Translations under genes and position numbers: made by a program
NCBI GenBank assembly: GCA_903923345.1
Contig: CAIXXI010000475.1
Location: 1-38,761, forward strand
DNA length: 38,761 nucleotides
Source: an uncultured Burkholderiales bacterium
GTDB taxonomy: Bacteria; Pseudomonadota; Gammaproteobacteria; Burkholderiales; Burkholderiaceae_E
Direction: 5' to 3'
Part shown: positions 18,247 to 27,543 of the stretch, piece after piece
How the letters are laid out: each line of letters opens with the position of its first letter
Numbering within the stretch: position 1 is the first letter of the stretch
The notes under the pieces: model-generated
What the model saw: the letters and a program-made list of their open reading frames with translations, nothing else
What the model was told of the DNA's origin: nothing
Database searches by the model: none

Positions 18247-19425
18247 ATGAGCACTCAAGAGCCGCTCTCAGCTTTTATCCTGGCACCTGATCCTGCCGCG
18301 CTCGAATCGATGCGTGCCATGACAATGTCGCTCGAGGGCGTCACCCTTGCTGCAACAGCCACCGGGTCGGTGTCAGACGCGGACAAGCACCTTCGATCGC
18401 ACCCAAGCGACCTGCTGCTGGTCGCGTGTAACCCGGATGATCCAGCTCAGGCCGATGCATTGAGCAGCCTGAGCGCCCAGCATCCCAGATTGGACATGGT
18501 CCTGTTTGTCGCTGAACTCAGCAGCGCGACACTGCAGTCGGCTTTGCGTATCGGTGCACGTGAAGTCATCGCGCTCAATGGCTCAGGCACAGAGTTGCAA
18601 ACCGCGATCGGACGCATTCAATTCAGGCAACAGGCAACGCGCTCGCATCGTGGCCGAATGCTGAGCTTCGTCTCATGCAAAGGAGGCAGTGGTGCCACCT
18701 TCATCACGGCGAACCTTGCATATTCGCTGGCGAGCCTGACCGACAAGCGCGTGCTGCTGATCGATCTGAATCTGCAATTTGGCGACGCCATCTTGTACGT
18801 CTCCGATACCCGACCATCCGTCACGATTGCCGATCTGGTGGGTGATGTGCAGCGACTGGACAGCGCACTGCTCAAAGCATCCGTCGTTCAGATCCTGCCG
18901 AATTTCTGGCTGCTGCCAGCACCCACCGACCCTGCCAGCGCAGCAGACCTGCAAGCCCAGGATATCGGCAAGCTGCTGCGCTTTGCCAAGACCCAGGCCG
19001 ACCTGGTGCTGATCGATCTGGGCCGAAAGCTGGACGCAGGTGCTCTGGAGGCACTGGACCTGTCCGACTCCGTCTTCCTGGTGGTCCAGCAGACCTTGCC
19101 GTATATCCGCGATGCACGTCGCATGCTGGATCTGTTCCGCAGCCTGGGCTACAGCACTGACAAGGTCAAACCGATCTTGAGTCGATTCAACAGGCAAGCA
19201 GACATCACCACCCAAGACATCGAAGGCGCGCTTGGCTCGGCGCTGTTCGCCCATGTACCCAATGACTACAAGGTGGCTTCTGCAGCAGTGAATCAGGGCG
19301 TGCCGGTGCATAAGCTTGCCCCGAACAGCCAGGTGGCACGAGGACTGAACGAATTTGCCGCGAAGCTTGGAGCCCCACCCCAGCGCGACGCCTCGTGGCT
19401 ACGGCGCGTACTCAAGCACGCCTGA
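18247..19425 (+). CDS. tadZ: Pilus assembly protein CpaE/TadZ (receiver-like N-terminus plus MinD-like ATPase)
   Basis: Start trimmed to MSTQEPLSAFILAPDPAAL; 'LSFVSCKGGSGATFITANLAYSLA' deviant Walker A, 'RVLLIDLNLQFGDAILYV', 'ADLVLIDLGRKLD'. Confidence 0.9.
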   Translation: MSTQEPLSAFILAPDPAALESMRAMTMSLEGVTLAATATGSVSDADKHLRSHPSDLLLVACNPDDPAQADALSSLSAQHPRLDMVLFVAELSSATLQSALRIGAREVIALNGSGTELQTAIGRIQFRQQATRSHRGRMLSFVSCKGGSGATFITANLAYSLASLTDKRVLLIDLNLQFGDAILYVSDTRPSVTIADLVGDVQRLDSALLKASVVQILPNFWLLPAPTDPASAADLQAQDIGKLLRFAKTQADLVLIDLGRKLDAGALEALDLSDSVFLVVQQTLPYIRDARRMLDLFRSLGYSTDKVKPILSRFNRQADITTQDIEGALGSALFAHVPNDYKVASAAVNQGVPVHKLAPNSQVARGLNEFAAKLGAPPQRDASWLRRVLKHA

Positions 19426-19449
19426 TCCCAAGAACGGAGGAGATCTGCC

Positions 19450-20814
19450 ATGTCATTAAGAGAGCGACTTCAAGCGATCGATGCCGCCCCTCGGCCTGCC
19501 CCTGCCGGAGTATTTCGCGAGGAGCCCGAGATCGCTGCGGCACGAGCACCCAGCGATCTCAAGCAGCGGGTGCACCAGGAGTTGCTGGACCGTGTCGATC
19601 TGGCGCGCCTGCGCAGCCTGACGTCAAAGGCCACGCGCGATGAGGTCCGGATCCAGGTGGATCAAATTCTCGAAAGCACGGGGGTTCCACTCAATGATTC
19701 CGAGCGCCGCTCGCTGTTTGAGGATGTGCAGCACGAGATGTTCGGGTTCGGCCCACTGGAGCCGCTCCTGGCGGATGCGGGGGTGAACGACATCCTGGTG
19801 AATGGTCACGCGCATGTGTATGCCGAGCGCGCGGGCAAACTCGAGCGCACGACGGTTCGTTTTGACGATGACGACCATCTGATGAACGTGATCGAGCGCA
19901 TCGCGTCGCGGGTCGGGCGGAGGGTGGATGAGTCCAGCCCGATGGTCGATGCTCGCCTGCCCGATGGCTCGAGGGTGAACGCGATCATCCCGCCGCTGGC
20001 TCTGGACGGTCCGGTCTTATCGATCAGGAAGTTCTCCAAGGTGCCGCTGCGCATGGAGGACATCGTGGCGCGCAAGTCGCTGCCACCGCCAATGGCTGCG
20101 TTTTTGCAGGCGGTGGTGACCGGCAAGATGAACATGGTGATCTCCGGGGGCACCGGCAGCGGCAAGACGACGCTGCTGAACATCCTGTCGTCCTTCATTC
20201 CGGATGACGAGCGGATCGTCACGATCGAGGATGCGGCCGAGTTGCAGTTGCAACAATCGCATGTGGTCAGGCTGGAGACGCGTCCGCCGAACTTCGAGGG
20301 CAAGGGCGAGGTGAATCAGCGTGCGCTGGTGCGCAACGCACTACGGATGCGTCCGGACCGAATCATCCTGGGCGAAGTACGGGGTGCCGAAGCATTCGAC
20401 ATGCTGCAGGCGATGAACTCCGGGCATGAGGGGTCTATTGCGACAGTGCACTCGAATTCACCGCGAGATGCCATTGGCCGGATCGAGTCGATGTTGAGCA
20501 TGAGCGATGGGGGCATCCCGATCAAAGCGATGCGTCAGCAGATTGCCTCGGCGATTTCTTACATCGTGCAAGTGTCAAGGCTGAGCGATGGCAAGCGCAA
20601 GGTGATCAGCGTTCAGGAAATCACTGGGCTCGAAGGCGAGACCGTCGCGATGCATGAAATCTGGGGCTACAAGCAAACGGGTGTGAGCCAGACCGGGGAG
20701 GTTGAAGGGTATTTCGCCGCGACCGGGATCCGACCACGCACGCTGGATCGCATGCAAAGCGCAGGGCTTTCGCTGGGCGCCGAGATGTTCGATTCAGGCA
20801 AACGTTTCGCGTGA
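19450..20814 (+). CDS. tadA: Secretion ATPase CpaF/TadA
   Basis: '[23 protein letters not shown]', '[53 protein letters not shown]', '[43 protein letters not shown]'. Confidence 0.96.
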   Translation: MSLRERLQAIDAAPRPAPAGVFREEPEIAAARAPSDLKQRVHQELLDRVDLARLRSLTSKATRDEVRIQVDQILESTGVPLNDSERRSLFEDVQHEMFGFGPLEPLLADAGVNDILVNGHAHVYAERAGKLERTTVRFDDDDHLMNVIERIASRVGRRVDESSPMVDARLPDGSRVNAIIPPLALDGPVLSIRKFSKVPLRMEDIVARKSLPPPMAAFLQAVVTGKMNMVISGGTGSGKTTLLNILSSFIPDDERIVTIEDAAELQLQQSHVVRLETRPPNFEGKGEVNQRALVRNALRMRPDRIILGEVRGAEAFDMLQAMNSGHEGSIATVHSNSPRDAIGRIESMLSMSDGGIPIKAMRQQIASAISYIVQVSRLSDGKRKVISVQEITGLEGETVAMHEIWGYKQTGVSQTGEVEGYFAATGIRPRTLDRMQSAGLSLGAEMFDSGKRFA

Positions 20815-20821
20815 GTTGACG

Positions 20822-21805
20822 ATGAGTCCAACCGTTCAGATCGTATTGATTGCTGTGCTGAGCTTTGGCAGCGTGGCGATCCTGGCGCAGCTGGGGCTGA
20901 GCTGGTGGCAAAGACACCAGACCGTCGGCGCACGCAGGTTGCGAGGGCGCATTGCGCGGGCAAGTCGCTCGCAGGCTGAGACGCTCAGTGATGACAGCTC
21001 GGGTGCACCGATCACTACCGGCCTTCAAAACGGGATCAATGCGCTGCTGAGTCGAATGAACCTGACCCGTTCACTTGCAGCGTCCCTGGGCCAGGCCGGT
21101 CTGGCCTGGAGCCCCGCTCGTCTCATGCTGATCAGCGCAGGCTGTGCCATCAGCTGCCTCGTGTTGAGCCTCATCGCACAAGCCGGTGTGGCAACCGCGC
21201 TGGTTTGTGCGGTGGTTGGAGCGCTCGCACCCTTTGCCTATGTCGATCGCAAACGGTCAACGCGCTTGCGCGCCCTTGAGCGTCAGTTGCCTGACGTGCT
21301 TGAGGTGATCGGTCGGGCGATGCGCTCGGGGTATTCGTTTTCGGGTGCACTGAAGGTGGTCGGCGAAGAGATGCCAGCGCCCATTGGCCCGGAGTTCGCG
21401 CGCACCCAGGATGAGATCAGCTTTGGCATTCCAGTGAAAGACGCGCTGCAGAACCTGCTGAACCGCGTGCCGAGCGACAACCTGCGCTACATGGTGGTCG
21501 CCACGCTGGTGCAACGCGAAACCGGCGGAAACCTCGCCGAAATCTTCGCCAAGATCGCGCACCTGATGCGCGAGCGTATTGCCTTACAGGGGCAAATTCG
21601 GGTGTTGTCGGCGGATGGGCGGGTATCGGCATGGATCTTGTGTCTGTTGCCAGTCCTCGGTGCCCTGACCATGTTCTTCATTAACCGCCCTTACATCTCG
21701 CGGCTTTGGCTGTCACCAGACGGCCATTCCTTGCTGATGCTGAGCGCCGTAATGATGCTGACCGGCATCGTATGGATGCGTCGCGTGATTCGCATTCGGA
21801 TCTGA
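20822..21805 (+). CDS. tadB: Type II secretion F-family protein TadB
   Basis: Start trimmed to MSPTVQIVLIAVL; 'LERQLPDVLEVIGRAMRSGYSFSGALKVVGEEMPAPIGPEFARTQDEISFGIPVKDAL' T2SSF motif. Confidence 0.92.
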   Translation: MSPTVQIVLIAVLSFGSVAILAQLGLSWWQRHQTVGARRLRGRIARASRSQAETLSDDSSGAPITTGLQNGINALLSRMNLTRSLAASLGQAGLAWSPARLMLISAGCAISCLVLSLIAQAGVATALVCAVVGALAPFAYVDRKRSTRLRALERQLPDVLEVIGRAMRSGYSFSGALKVVGEEMPAPIGPEFARTQDEISFGIPVKDALQNLLNRVPSDNLRYMVVATLVQRETGGNLAEIFAKIAHLMRERIALQGQIRVLSADGRVSAWILCLLPVLGALTMFFINRPYISRLWLSPDGHSLLMLSAVMMLTGIVWMRRVIRIRI

Positions 21806-21835
21806 CCGGATTCAGGACTCAAGCACAAACAGATC

Positions 21836-22783
21836 ATGACAGCACACATGCCTTCAATGCTCGGATTCGCAGCGCTGGTGTTTGCAAGCGCAGTCCTGAC
21901 CTTCGCCCTGATCTGGCAAAACCTCAGGCGCCGAAGCCTCAGGCGGCGTTTGCAGCAGGTCGCATCCGATATACCGACCGCCCAGTCAGAAACCCAGGGA
22001 TGGATCGAATCTGTCGCCCGGACGACCGGTCGATTGTCGAAGTACTCAAGCTCGAATGATGCCGATTCGGCCTCGGCACTGAAGCTGAAATTGATTCGAG
22101 CAGGATGGAGAAATCGCTCTACGCCGGTCGCCTTTTTCGGCATCAAGACCCTGTTGGTCCTGGTTTTTCCCGTGCTGGTCTTGGCCGTGTGTCTGTTGCT
22201 TCCAAATCAGCCGAGCGCCATGACGATTGTCCTGCTTTCCTTGATCGCTGCATCGCTGGGCTTGTATCTGCCCGACATGGCACTCAATGCGGCCATTCAA
22301 AGCCGGCGGCAACATCTGTTGGAGGAGTTTCCGGATGCGCTCGATCTGCTGACGGTATGCATCGAGGCCGGCTTGAGCCTGGAAGCCGCCCTGGTGCGCG
22401 TGGCCGACGAGATGGCGATGAGCCATCCGCTGTTGTCCAGCGAATTGAATCTGGTGGTTCTGGAGATGCGATCCGGTCGACCTCGTGATGAGGCTATGCG
22501 CAACCTCGCTCGCCGCAACGACCTGGAAGCCATCGAATCTTTTGTGGCCACGCTGACCCAAGCTGAGAAATTTGGCGGCAGTATCGGCGACGCGATCCGT
22601 GTGTACAGCGAGACCTTGCGAACCCAACGTCGCCAAGGGGCCGAGGAGCAGGCTGCCAAGATTGGCACCAAGCTGACGATTCCGCTGGTGCTGTGCATCT
22701 TGCCGGTGCTGTTCATGGTGATGGCAGGCCCGGCGATGCTCACATTGGTTGAAGTGTTTTCTTCCGGCCTGGGAGCACAGTGA
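21836..22783 (+). CDS. tadC: Type II secretion F-family protein TadC
   Basis: 'FPDALDLLTVCIEAGLSLEAALVRVADEMAMSHPLLSSEL' and 'IGTKLTIPLVLCILPVLFMVMAGPAMLTL'; follows tadB. Confidence 0.92.
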   Translation: MTAHMPSMLGFAALVFASAVLTFALIWQNLRRRSLRRRLQQVASDIPTAQSETQGWIESVARTTGRLSKYSSSNDADSASALKLKLIRAGWRNRSTPVAFFGIKTLLVLVFPVLVLAVCLLLPNQPSAMTIVLLSLIAASLGLYLPDMALNAAIQSRRQHLLEEFPDALDLLTVCIEAGLSLEAALVRVADEMAMSHPLLSSELNLVVLEMRSGRPRDEAMRNLARRNDLEAIESFVATLTQAEKFGGSIGDAIRVYSETLRTQRRQGAEEQAAKIGTKLTIPLVLCILPVLFMVMAGPAMLTLVEVFSSGLGAQ

Positions 22784-23940
22784 TGAGCATAAGCCGTGTG
22801 CTTGGTGCCCGGGTGTCAGACCCCTCTCAAATAGGGGCACGCGCTCGGCATTTGACGGGTGTGTCGATTGTCGTGTGTCTGGCGGGGTGTGCGATCGGAT
22901 CAGTCCAGTCGCTGGGTACGCCAACGAGTCTGGCAATGGACAGCGAGGGCGTGCGGTCGGCGTCCGAATCCATGACGACTGTTGAGCAGCCCAGACTGGC
23001 CGAGCGACACTACGATCTCGCGCGCTACTGGCTCAGGCAGGAGCGCCTTCAAGCAGCCATGCAGGAACTGGATCATGCCTTGGTGGCTGATCCGCAGCAT
23101 GTGGAGGCGCTCAATGCGCGTGCGGTCCTGCGTGCACAGTACGCCGATCTGAGCGGCGCGCAGACCGATCTGCGCTCGGCTCTATCGATTGATCCGAGTC
23201 GCCCTCATCTGCATTTCAATATGGGGCTGGTCCATCGACTGCGTCAGGACGAGGCTGCCGCCCGTGACGCATTTCGTCACACGCTGTCGCTTGACCCGAA
23301 TCACGAAGGAGCCAAGCTTGTACTGGCCCTGGACGAAGAAGCCAGATGGTCATCACCACCTGAATCAACGCATGACGCCTTTGTTCGCGTGACTGCTGCG
23401 CAGGCAAGCGCTGCTGCGACGCCCGAACACCGTCTGATCGTTCAGCCTGAAAACGACCAGGCGAATACGACAGCCACCCGCAGGGCATCGACATCCGATC
23501 GGCCTCGGGCGCAGGCCGGTTCCACTACCAGCGGCGCTGCTGCGGTGGCGTCTGGTGAGCCGCGAATCGACCTTGCAAACGGGAATGGCGCAGAAGGATT
23601 AGCGCGCGCCTTGCGGGCCCAACTGAGCGAGACGGGATTGCCCGTTCGACGGGTCCGGAACTGGGTGAATTTCGATCAATACCAGACCCGAATCTATTAC
23701 CGACGCGGTCACGAGGAAACGGTACTGAAAATTTTCGACGCCCTGCCGGTCGAGTCGTCAATCACCGTGCTTTCGCCTGCCAGCCTGGGCCGACGGGATG
23801 TACTGGTCGTTCTGGGGCAGGACTTGAAAGACTACGCGTTTAACTTCAGGCGAAATCAAACGCTGTCGGATTCCGGCCGCGAGCCAACCGTCTTGCCGGT
23901 ACATGCGAAGTCCGGCGGGGCATCGATTCAGTCCCTTTGA
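22780..23940 (+). CDS. tadD: TadD-like TPR lipoprotein with a C-terminal LytR_C-like domain
   Basis: Lipobox-like 'VCLAGC'; TPR-like 'AALNARAVLRAQYADLSGAQTDLRSALSIDPSRPHLHFNMGLVHRLRQDEAAARDAFRHTLSLDPNHEGAK' (first residues approximate); C-terminal 'RIDLANGNGAEGLARALRAQLSETGLPVRRVRNWVNFDQYQTRIYYRRGHEE...VLVVLGQDL' resembles LytR_C. Confidence 0.85.
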   Translation: MMSISRVLGARVSDPSQIGARARHLTGVSIVVCLAGCAIGSVQSLGTPTSLAMDSEGVRSASESMTTVEQPRLAERHYDLARYWLRQERLQAAMQELDHALVADPQHVEALNARAVLRAQYADLSGAQTDLRSALSIDPSRPHLHFNMGLVHRLRQDEAAARDAFRHTLSLDPNHEGAKLVLALDEEARWSSPPESTHDAFVRVTAAQASAAATPEHRLIVQPENDQANTTATRRASTSDRPRAQAGSTTSGAAAVASGEPRIDLANGNGAEGLARALRAQLSETGLPVRRVRNWVNFDQYQTRIYYRRGHEETVLKIFDALPVESSITVLSPASLGRRDVLVVLGQDLKDYAFNFRRNQTLSDSGREPTVLPVHAKSGGASIQSL

Positions 23941-23962
23941 ACGATCAGGAGTGAGGTGACCC

Positions 23963-24430
23963 ATGTGGTCTGTCAGACGATTCCAGCGCGGCGCAGTGGC
24001 GGTTGAATTCGCGCTGGTGGCGCCCTTATTGTTGCTGCTGTTGCTCGGCATTTTTCAGTTCGGTTGGCTTTTCAACAACTATCTGATGCTGACCCAGGCG
24101 ACCTCCGCGGGCTCACGCCTGTTCTCGGTTCAGCGCGGTTATCCGAGCCCCTGTACAACGGCCTATGACGCTGTGAAGTCAGCCGCCCCCGGACTGAATG
24201 CCGCGAGCATTTCCATGTCCTGCTCAGTCAATAACGGAGCCGTTTGCAGCGCGTGTCAGGCAGGCTCCTGTTCAAGCGATGCGAGCTGCCAGACCCAGTT
24301 GACCGCCAACGCGGGCAACCCGGCCAGCGTGTCGGTGGCCTATGCGATGAGTCCGCTGGTGGAGTCAGCGTTTGCTGCGCTGAAAATTCCCAGCACCCTG
24401 ACCCTCACCGCAACGGATCGGGTGCAATGA
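23963..24430 (+). CDS. tadE: TadE-family minor pseudopilin, cysteine-rich
   Basis: 'QRGAVAVEFALVAPLLLLLLLGIFQFGWLFNNYLMLTQATSAGSRLFSV' TadE-like motif; ATGA overlap with the next gene. Confidence 0.9.
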   Translation: MWSVRRFQRGAVAVEFALVAPLLLLLLLGIFQFGWLFNNYLMLTQATSAGSRLFSVQRGYPSPCTTAYDAVKSAAPGLNAASISMSCSVNNGAVCSACQAGSCSSDASCQTQLTANAGNPASVSVAYAMSPLVESAFAALKIPSTLTLTATDRVQ

Positions 24431-25908
24431 AACCTCGCCTGTCCAAACCGCAGCAATCTGCACGGGCTCATCAGGGCGGGGCCGTTGCGGTGATGGTGGC
24501 CGCCTCCCTGGTGGCCTTGTTCGGCTTCGTGGCACTGGTCGTCGATATCGGCCGAGTCAATCAAGTTCGGCGCGCGCTGCAGGCCTCGACCGACTCCGCT
24601 GCGCTGGCAGGTGGCACTGAACTGATCAATGGCGCTGCATCCGCGGAGACGGTGGCCTTGCGCTACGGCGCCGGCGGATTCAACGGGGTTCAAGGGCTCG
24701 CCTCAACGGCCAGCGTCATCCCGAAATGCTTGAGTTCACTGACCGGTCTGGGTGTGCCGTGCTACGGGACACCCGCCTACAACGCGGTGTCGGTGACTCA
24801 GAGTGTCCAGGTGCCATTGACCTTCGGTGCGATTTTCAACCAGACCTCATGGACGGTGTCGACATCAAGCATGGCCAGCATCGGTGGCGGATTCAACGTC
24901 AAGCCGATGAATGTCATGCTGGTGCTCGACACCACAGGATCGATGAACAACAACGATCCTGCATGCGGCAAGACCCGAATCGCCTGCGCACTGGAAGGGG
25001 TTCAAACCCTTCTCAAGCTGCTCAAGCCCACGGCGGCGAATGTGGGGCTGATGGTGTACCCGCCGGTTGCATCGGCTGCTGAAGCGGCCAAGAACTTTGA
25101 CTGCAATGGCAACAGCAACCCGGCCATTTCGCCATACGGCAACCCCGATGCAGTGTATTCGATCATTGGTTCAAACAATGGCCTGACCAACGATTTCCTG
25201 TCATCGAACAACTCGACCACCTTGTCCACGACATCAAACCTGAACAAGGCCGTGGGTGCGGGAGGCGGATCTTGCGCGCCCTTGAAGGCCATTGGCGGAG
25301 AAGGGACCTACTTCGCCGATGCGATCCGTACCGCGCAGGCCATGCTCAATGCCCTACCCAACAAGGAGTCGACACAGGAAGTCATCGTGCTCTTGAGCGA
25401 TGGCGATGCATCGGCCTCCATCTCCAGTCTCGTGCAAACCTGGTTGAGCGGCAAGACCTACGAGCCGGGTGATCAGGTCAGCGTTGGCGCGGTCTACTAC
25501 AGCTACACGGGCAGCAACTCGGCCTTGGCGAGCGCAGTCAACAAGCCTGGATCGGGCGCGAACTGGACGAGCTACTGGACGAGGCTATCTGGCGCATCGG
25601 CCACCAAAGCAGCCAATCAATGTGCGGCCGCCGTGGCTGCTGCTGCGCAAGCCAAGGCCGCGGGCACACGGGTGTATTCGATCGGCTATTCACCCAGCAC
25701 CAGCACGTCTGGCAGTTGCTCGACTGATTCGCCGAGGATTTCCGCTTGTCAAACGATGCGGGCCATCGCTTCGGACGCCAGCACCTTCTACTCCACGACG
25801 ACCAATTCCAATTGCCAGCCTGGCACCGCCCGGTCGCTGAACAGCATTTTTTACTCGCTCGCCCAGACCTTCAACAGTTCCCGACTTCTCCCGATTGACG
25901 CCCAATAA
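24427..25908 (+). CDS. tadG: TadG-like protein: TadE/TadG N-terminus plus VWA domain with an inserted module
   Basis: Start at the ATGA overlap (MKPRLSKPQQ); 'GGAVAVMVAASLVALFGFVALVVDIGRVNQVRRALQASTDSAALAGG'; VWA MIDAS-like 'MNVMLVLDTTGSMNNND' and 'EVIVLLSDGDAS'. Confidence 0.9.
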   Translation: MKPRLSKPQQSARAHQGGAVAVMVAASLVALFGFVALVVDIGRVNQVRRALQASTDSAALAGGTELINGAASAETVALRYGAGGFNGVQGLASTASVIPKCLSSLTGLGVPCYGTPAYNAVSVTQSVQVPLTFGAIFNQTSWTVSTSSMASIGGGFNVKPMNVMLVLDTTGSMNNNDPACGKTRIACALEGVQTLLKLLKPTAANVGLMVYPPVASAAEAAKNFDCNGNSNPAISPYGNPDAVYSIIGSNNGLTNDFLSSNNSTTLSTTSNLNKAVGAGGGSCAPLKAIGGEGTYFADAIRTAQAMLNALPNKESTQEVIVLLSDGDASASISSLVQTWLSGKTYEPGDQVSVGAVYYSYTGSNSALASAVNKPGSGANWTSYWTRLSGASATKAANQCAAAVAAAAQAKAAGTRVYSIGYSPSTSTSGSCSTDSPRISACQTMRAIASDASTFYSTTTNSNCQPGTARSLNSIFYSLAQTFNSSRLLPIDAQ

Positions 25909-25927
25909 GAAAGAGCCACGAAAGAAT

Positions 25928-26395
25928 ATGAGCGCTGGGTACAAACCGACTCAACACTGGATACAAACCAATCTGGTCGACGCGACCGACGATGGGACGC
26001 TCCTGGCAGACCCATCAGTCTTCACCCTGGATCAGGCTAAAACGCTCGTTCAGCTTTTCGCCAAGGTGACCAGCTGCCGAGATCCCGCCAGCTTTGCTTC
26101 CGGCTTCACCGAAGACTGCGTCGCATGGTTTCCGCCCCAACCCGAGCTACGAGGTCGTTCGGCCCTGCATGATTTCATGGCAGCTGGTTTCAAGGCATTA
26201 GGCGACGACTATGTCTGCACCAAGTCACTGCGCACCGTCAATGGCAACGTGCTGGGGGTGACCTGGATGAGCACCTGGACGAATAGAAAGTCGGGCGAAA
26301 CCATGATCGGCCGCGGATTGGAGTTCTGGATCATGCGTGAGCAAAAGATCGCGCGCTGGGACTGTTCGCAGACGGTATGGACTGTGAGTGCATGA
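25928..26395 (+). CDS. NTF2-like/SnoaL-like protein
   Basis: Start trimmed to MSAGYKPTQHW; 'LVQLFAKVTSCRDPASFASGFTEDCVAWFPPQPELRGRSALHDFMAAGF...GRGLEFWIMREQKIARWDCSQTVW' follows the NTF2-like pattern. Confidence 0.7.
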   Translation: MSAGYKPTQHWIQTNLVDATDDGTLLADPSVFTLDQAKTLVQLFAKVTSCRDPASFASGFTEDCVAWFPPQPELRGRSALHDFMAAGFKALGDDYVCTKSLRTVNGNVLGVTWMSTWTNRKSGETMIGRGLEFWIMREQKIARWDCSQTVWTVSA

Positions 26396-26509
26396 CCGGT
26401 TAACGAACGGACCGTCGATGCCCTTGAACTCATTACGCACGCGCCTGCCACAGGGTTATCGAAGTATTAACTCTCGTTCATTTCAACACCCCCCTCACTC
26501 GGAGACCCC

Positions 26510-26884
26510 ATGTCACCTTCGACCATCCTTGCAATTCACGCTGTTATAGCCCTGTGTTTCGCAGTCCCGATGCTGCTCAGACCGTCGTTCACATCCGGCC
26601 AGTATGGGCTGTCTGACGACGCAAGCTCCCGTTACCTTGCTCGGCTGCTCGGTGCCGCCTTCCTCGCCTTTGCGGTCATTGCCTGGATGGCGCGCACCTC
26701 AACCGACGTGGCCGCGCTGTCGGCCATTTGCGCCGGCTTCACAATCGGCAGTGCGGCAGGCCTGCTCGCCTCGCTGAAAGGCCAGTTGGGCGGATCGTTG
26801 AAGCCCGCAGGCTGGTCCATCGAGCTGATTTATGCATTTCTCACGCTCGGTTACGGGTCAGCCTGGATGGGATTGAGCCGCTGA
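26510..26884 (+). CDS. Small integral membrane protein (about four TM segments), unknown function
   Basis: 124 aa hydrophobic ORF preceded by a purine-rich CGGAGAC stretch; no family named. Confidence 0.65.
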   Translation: MSPSTILAIHAVIALCFAVPMLLRPSFTSGQYGLSDDASSRYLARLLGAAFLAFAVIAWMARTSTDVAALSAICAGFTIGSAAGLLASLKGQLGGSLKPAGWSIELIYAFLTLGYGSAWMGLSR

Positions 26885-26886
26885 CC

Positions 26887-27051
26887 CGCAGTGCCGATTT
26901 CATCGGAAACAGGCGAGTCGTTTTTAACATCGGGGGGAACCACTACCGGCTGATCGTCGCCGTGGCCTACCGAACGGGTTGGGTCTATGTGAAATTTGTC
27001 GGCACCCATGCGGAATATGACAAGGTCGATGCAGCAAACGTGGAGATGTGA
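26887..27051 (+). pseudogene. higB: HigB-family toxin remnant, C-terminal half only
   Basis: 'SADFIGNRRVVFNIGGNHYRLIVAVAYRTGWVYVKFVGTHAEYDKVDAANVEM' matches the C-terminal half of HigB toxins; in this frame there is no plausible start near the homology, and the N-terminal half is missing. Confidence 0.75.
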
Positions 27052-27054
27052 ACG

Positions 27055-27435
27055 ATGGAAATCAAACCGATCAGAACCCGGAAGGATTACCGATCAGCGC
27101 TGAAGATCGTCTCTCGGCTTGTGGACATGGACCCAGCGCCGAATACACCTGAAGGTGAACATCTTGAATTGCTCGGAACGCTGGTGGAGGCGTGGGAAAG
27201 GCGGCATTTCCCAATCGACGATCCGAGTGCGATCGAAGCCATCCGATTCCGGATGGAACAGATGGGCCTCACGGTGGCAGATATCACGCCAATTTTCGGG
27301 CGACCCAACCGTGCCTATGAAGTCTTGAGTGGCGTTCGACCTTTGTCGATCGGAATGATCCGAAAACTGCACCGAGACCTGCAAATCCCATTCTCAGCGC
27401 TTCTCAAGGAGCCGACTGAGCGTGTGAAGCCCTAG
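27055..27435 (+). CDS. higA: HigA-family antitoxin (helix-turn-helix)
   Basis: 'MEIKPIRTRKDYRSALKIVSRLVDMDPAPNTPEGEHLELLGTLVEAWERRHFPIDDPSAIEAIRFRMEQMGLTVADITPIFGRPNRAYEVLSGVRPLSIGMIRKLHRDLQIPFSALL'; starts 3 nt after the higB remnant. Confidence 0.88.
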   Translation: MEIKPIRTRKDYRSALKIVSRLVDMDPAPNTPEGEHLELLGTLVEAWERRHFPIDDPSAIEAIRFRMEQMGLTVADITPIFGRPNRAYEVLSGVRPLSIGMIRKLHRDLQIPFSALLKEPTERVKP

Positions 27436-27543
27436 ACACGCGGGAGGTCTCCGGGTCATTCTCTAAACCTTTCAGTGGCGCTGGATTTCGGGGCAGGTCA
27501 CACTCACACCCGCTCCCATCGTTTCCTGCGCATGAGGTCGTGA

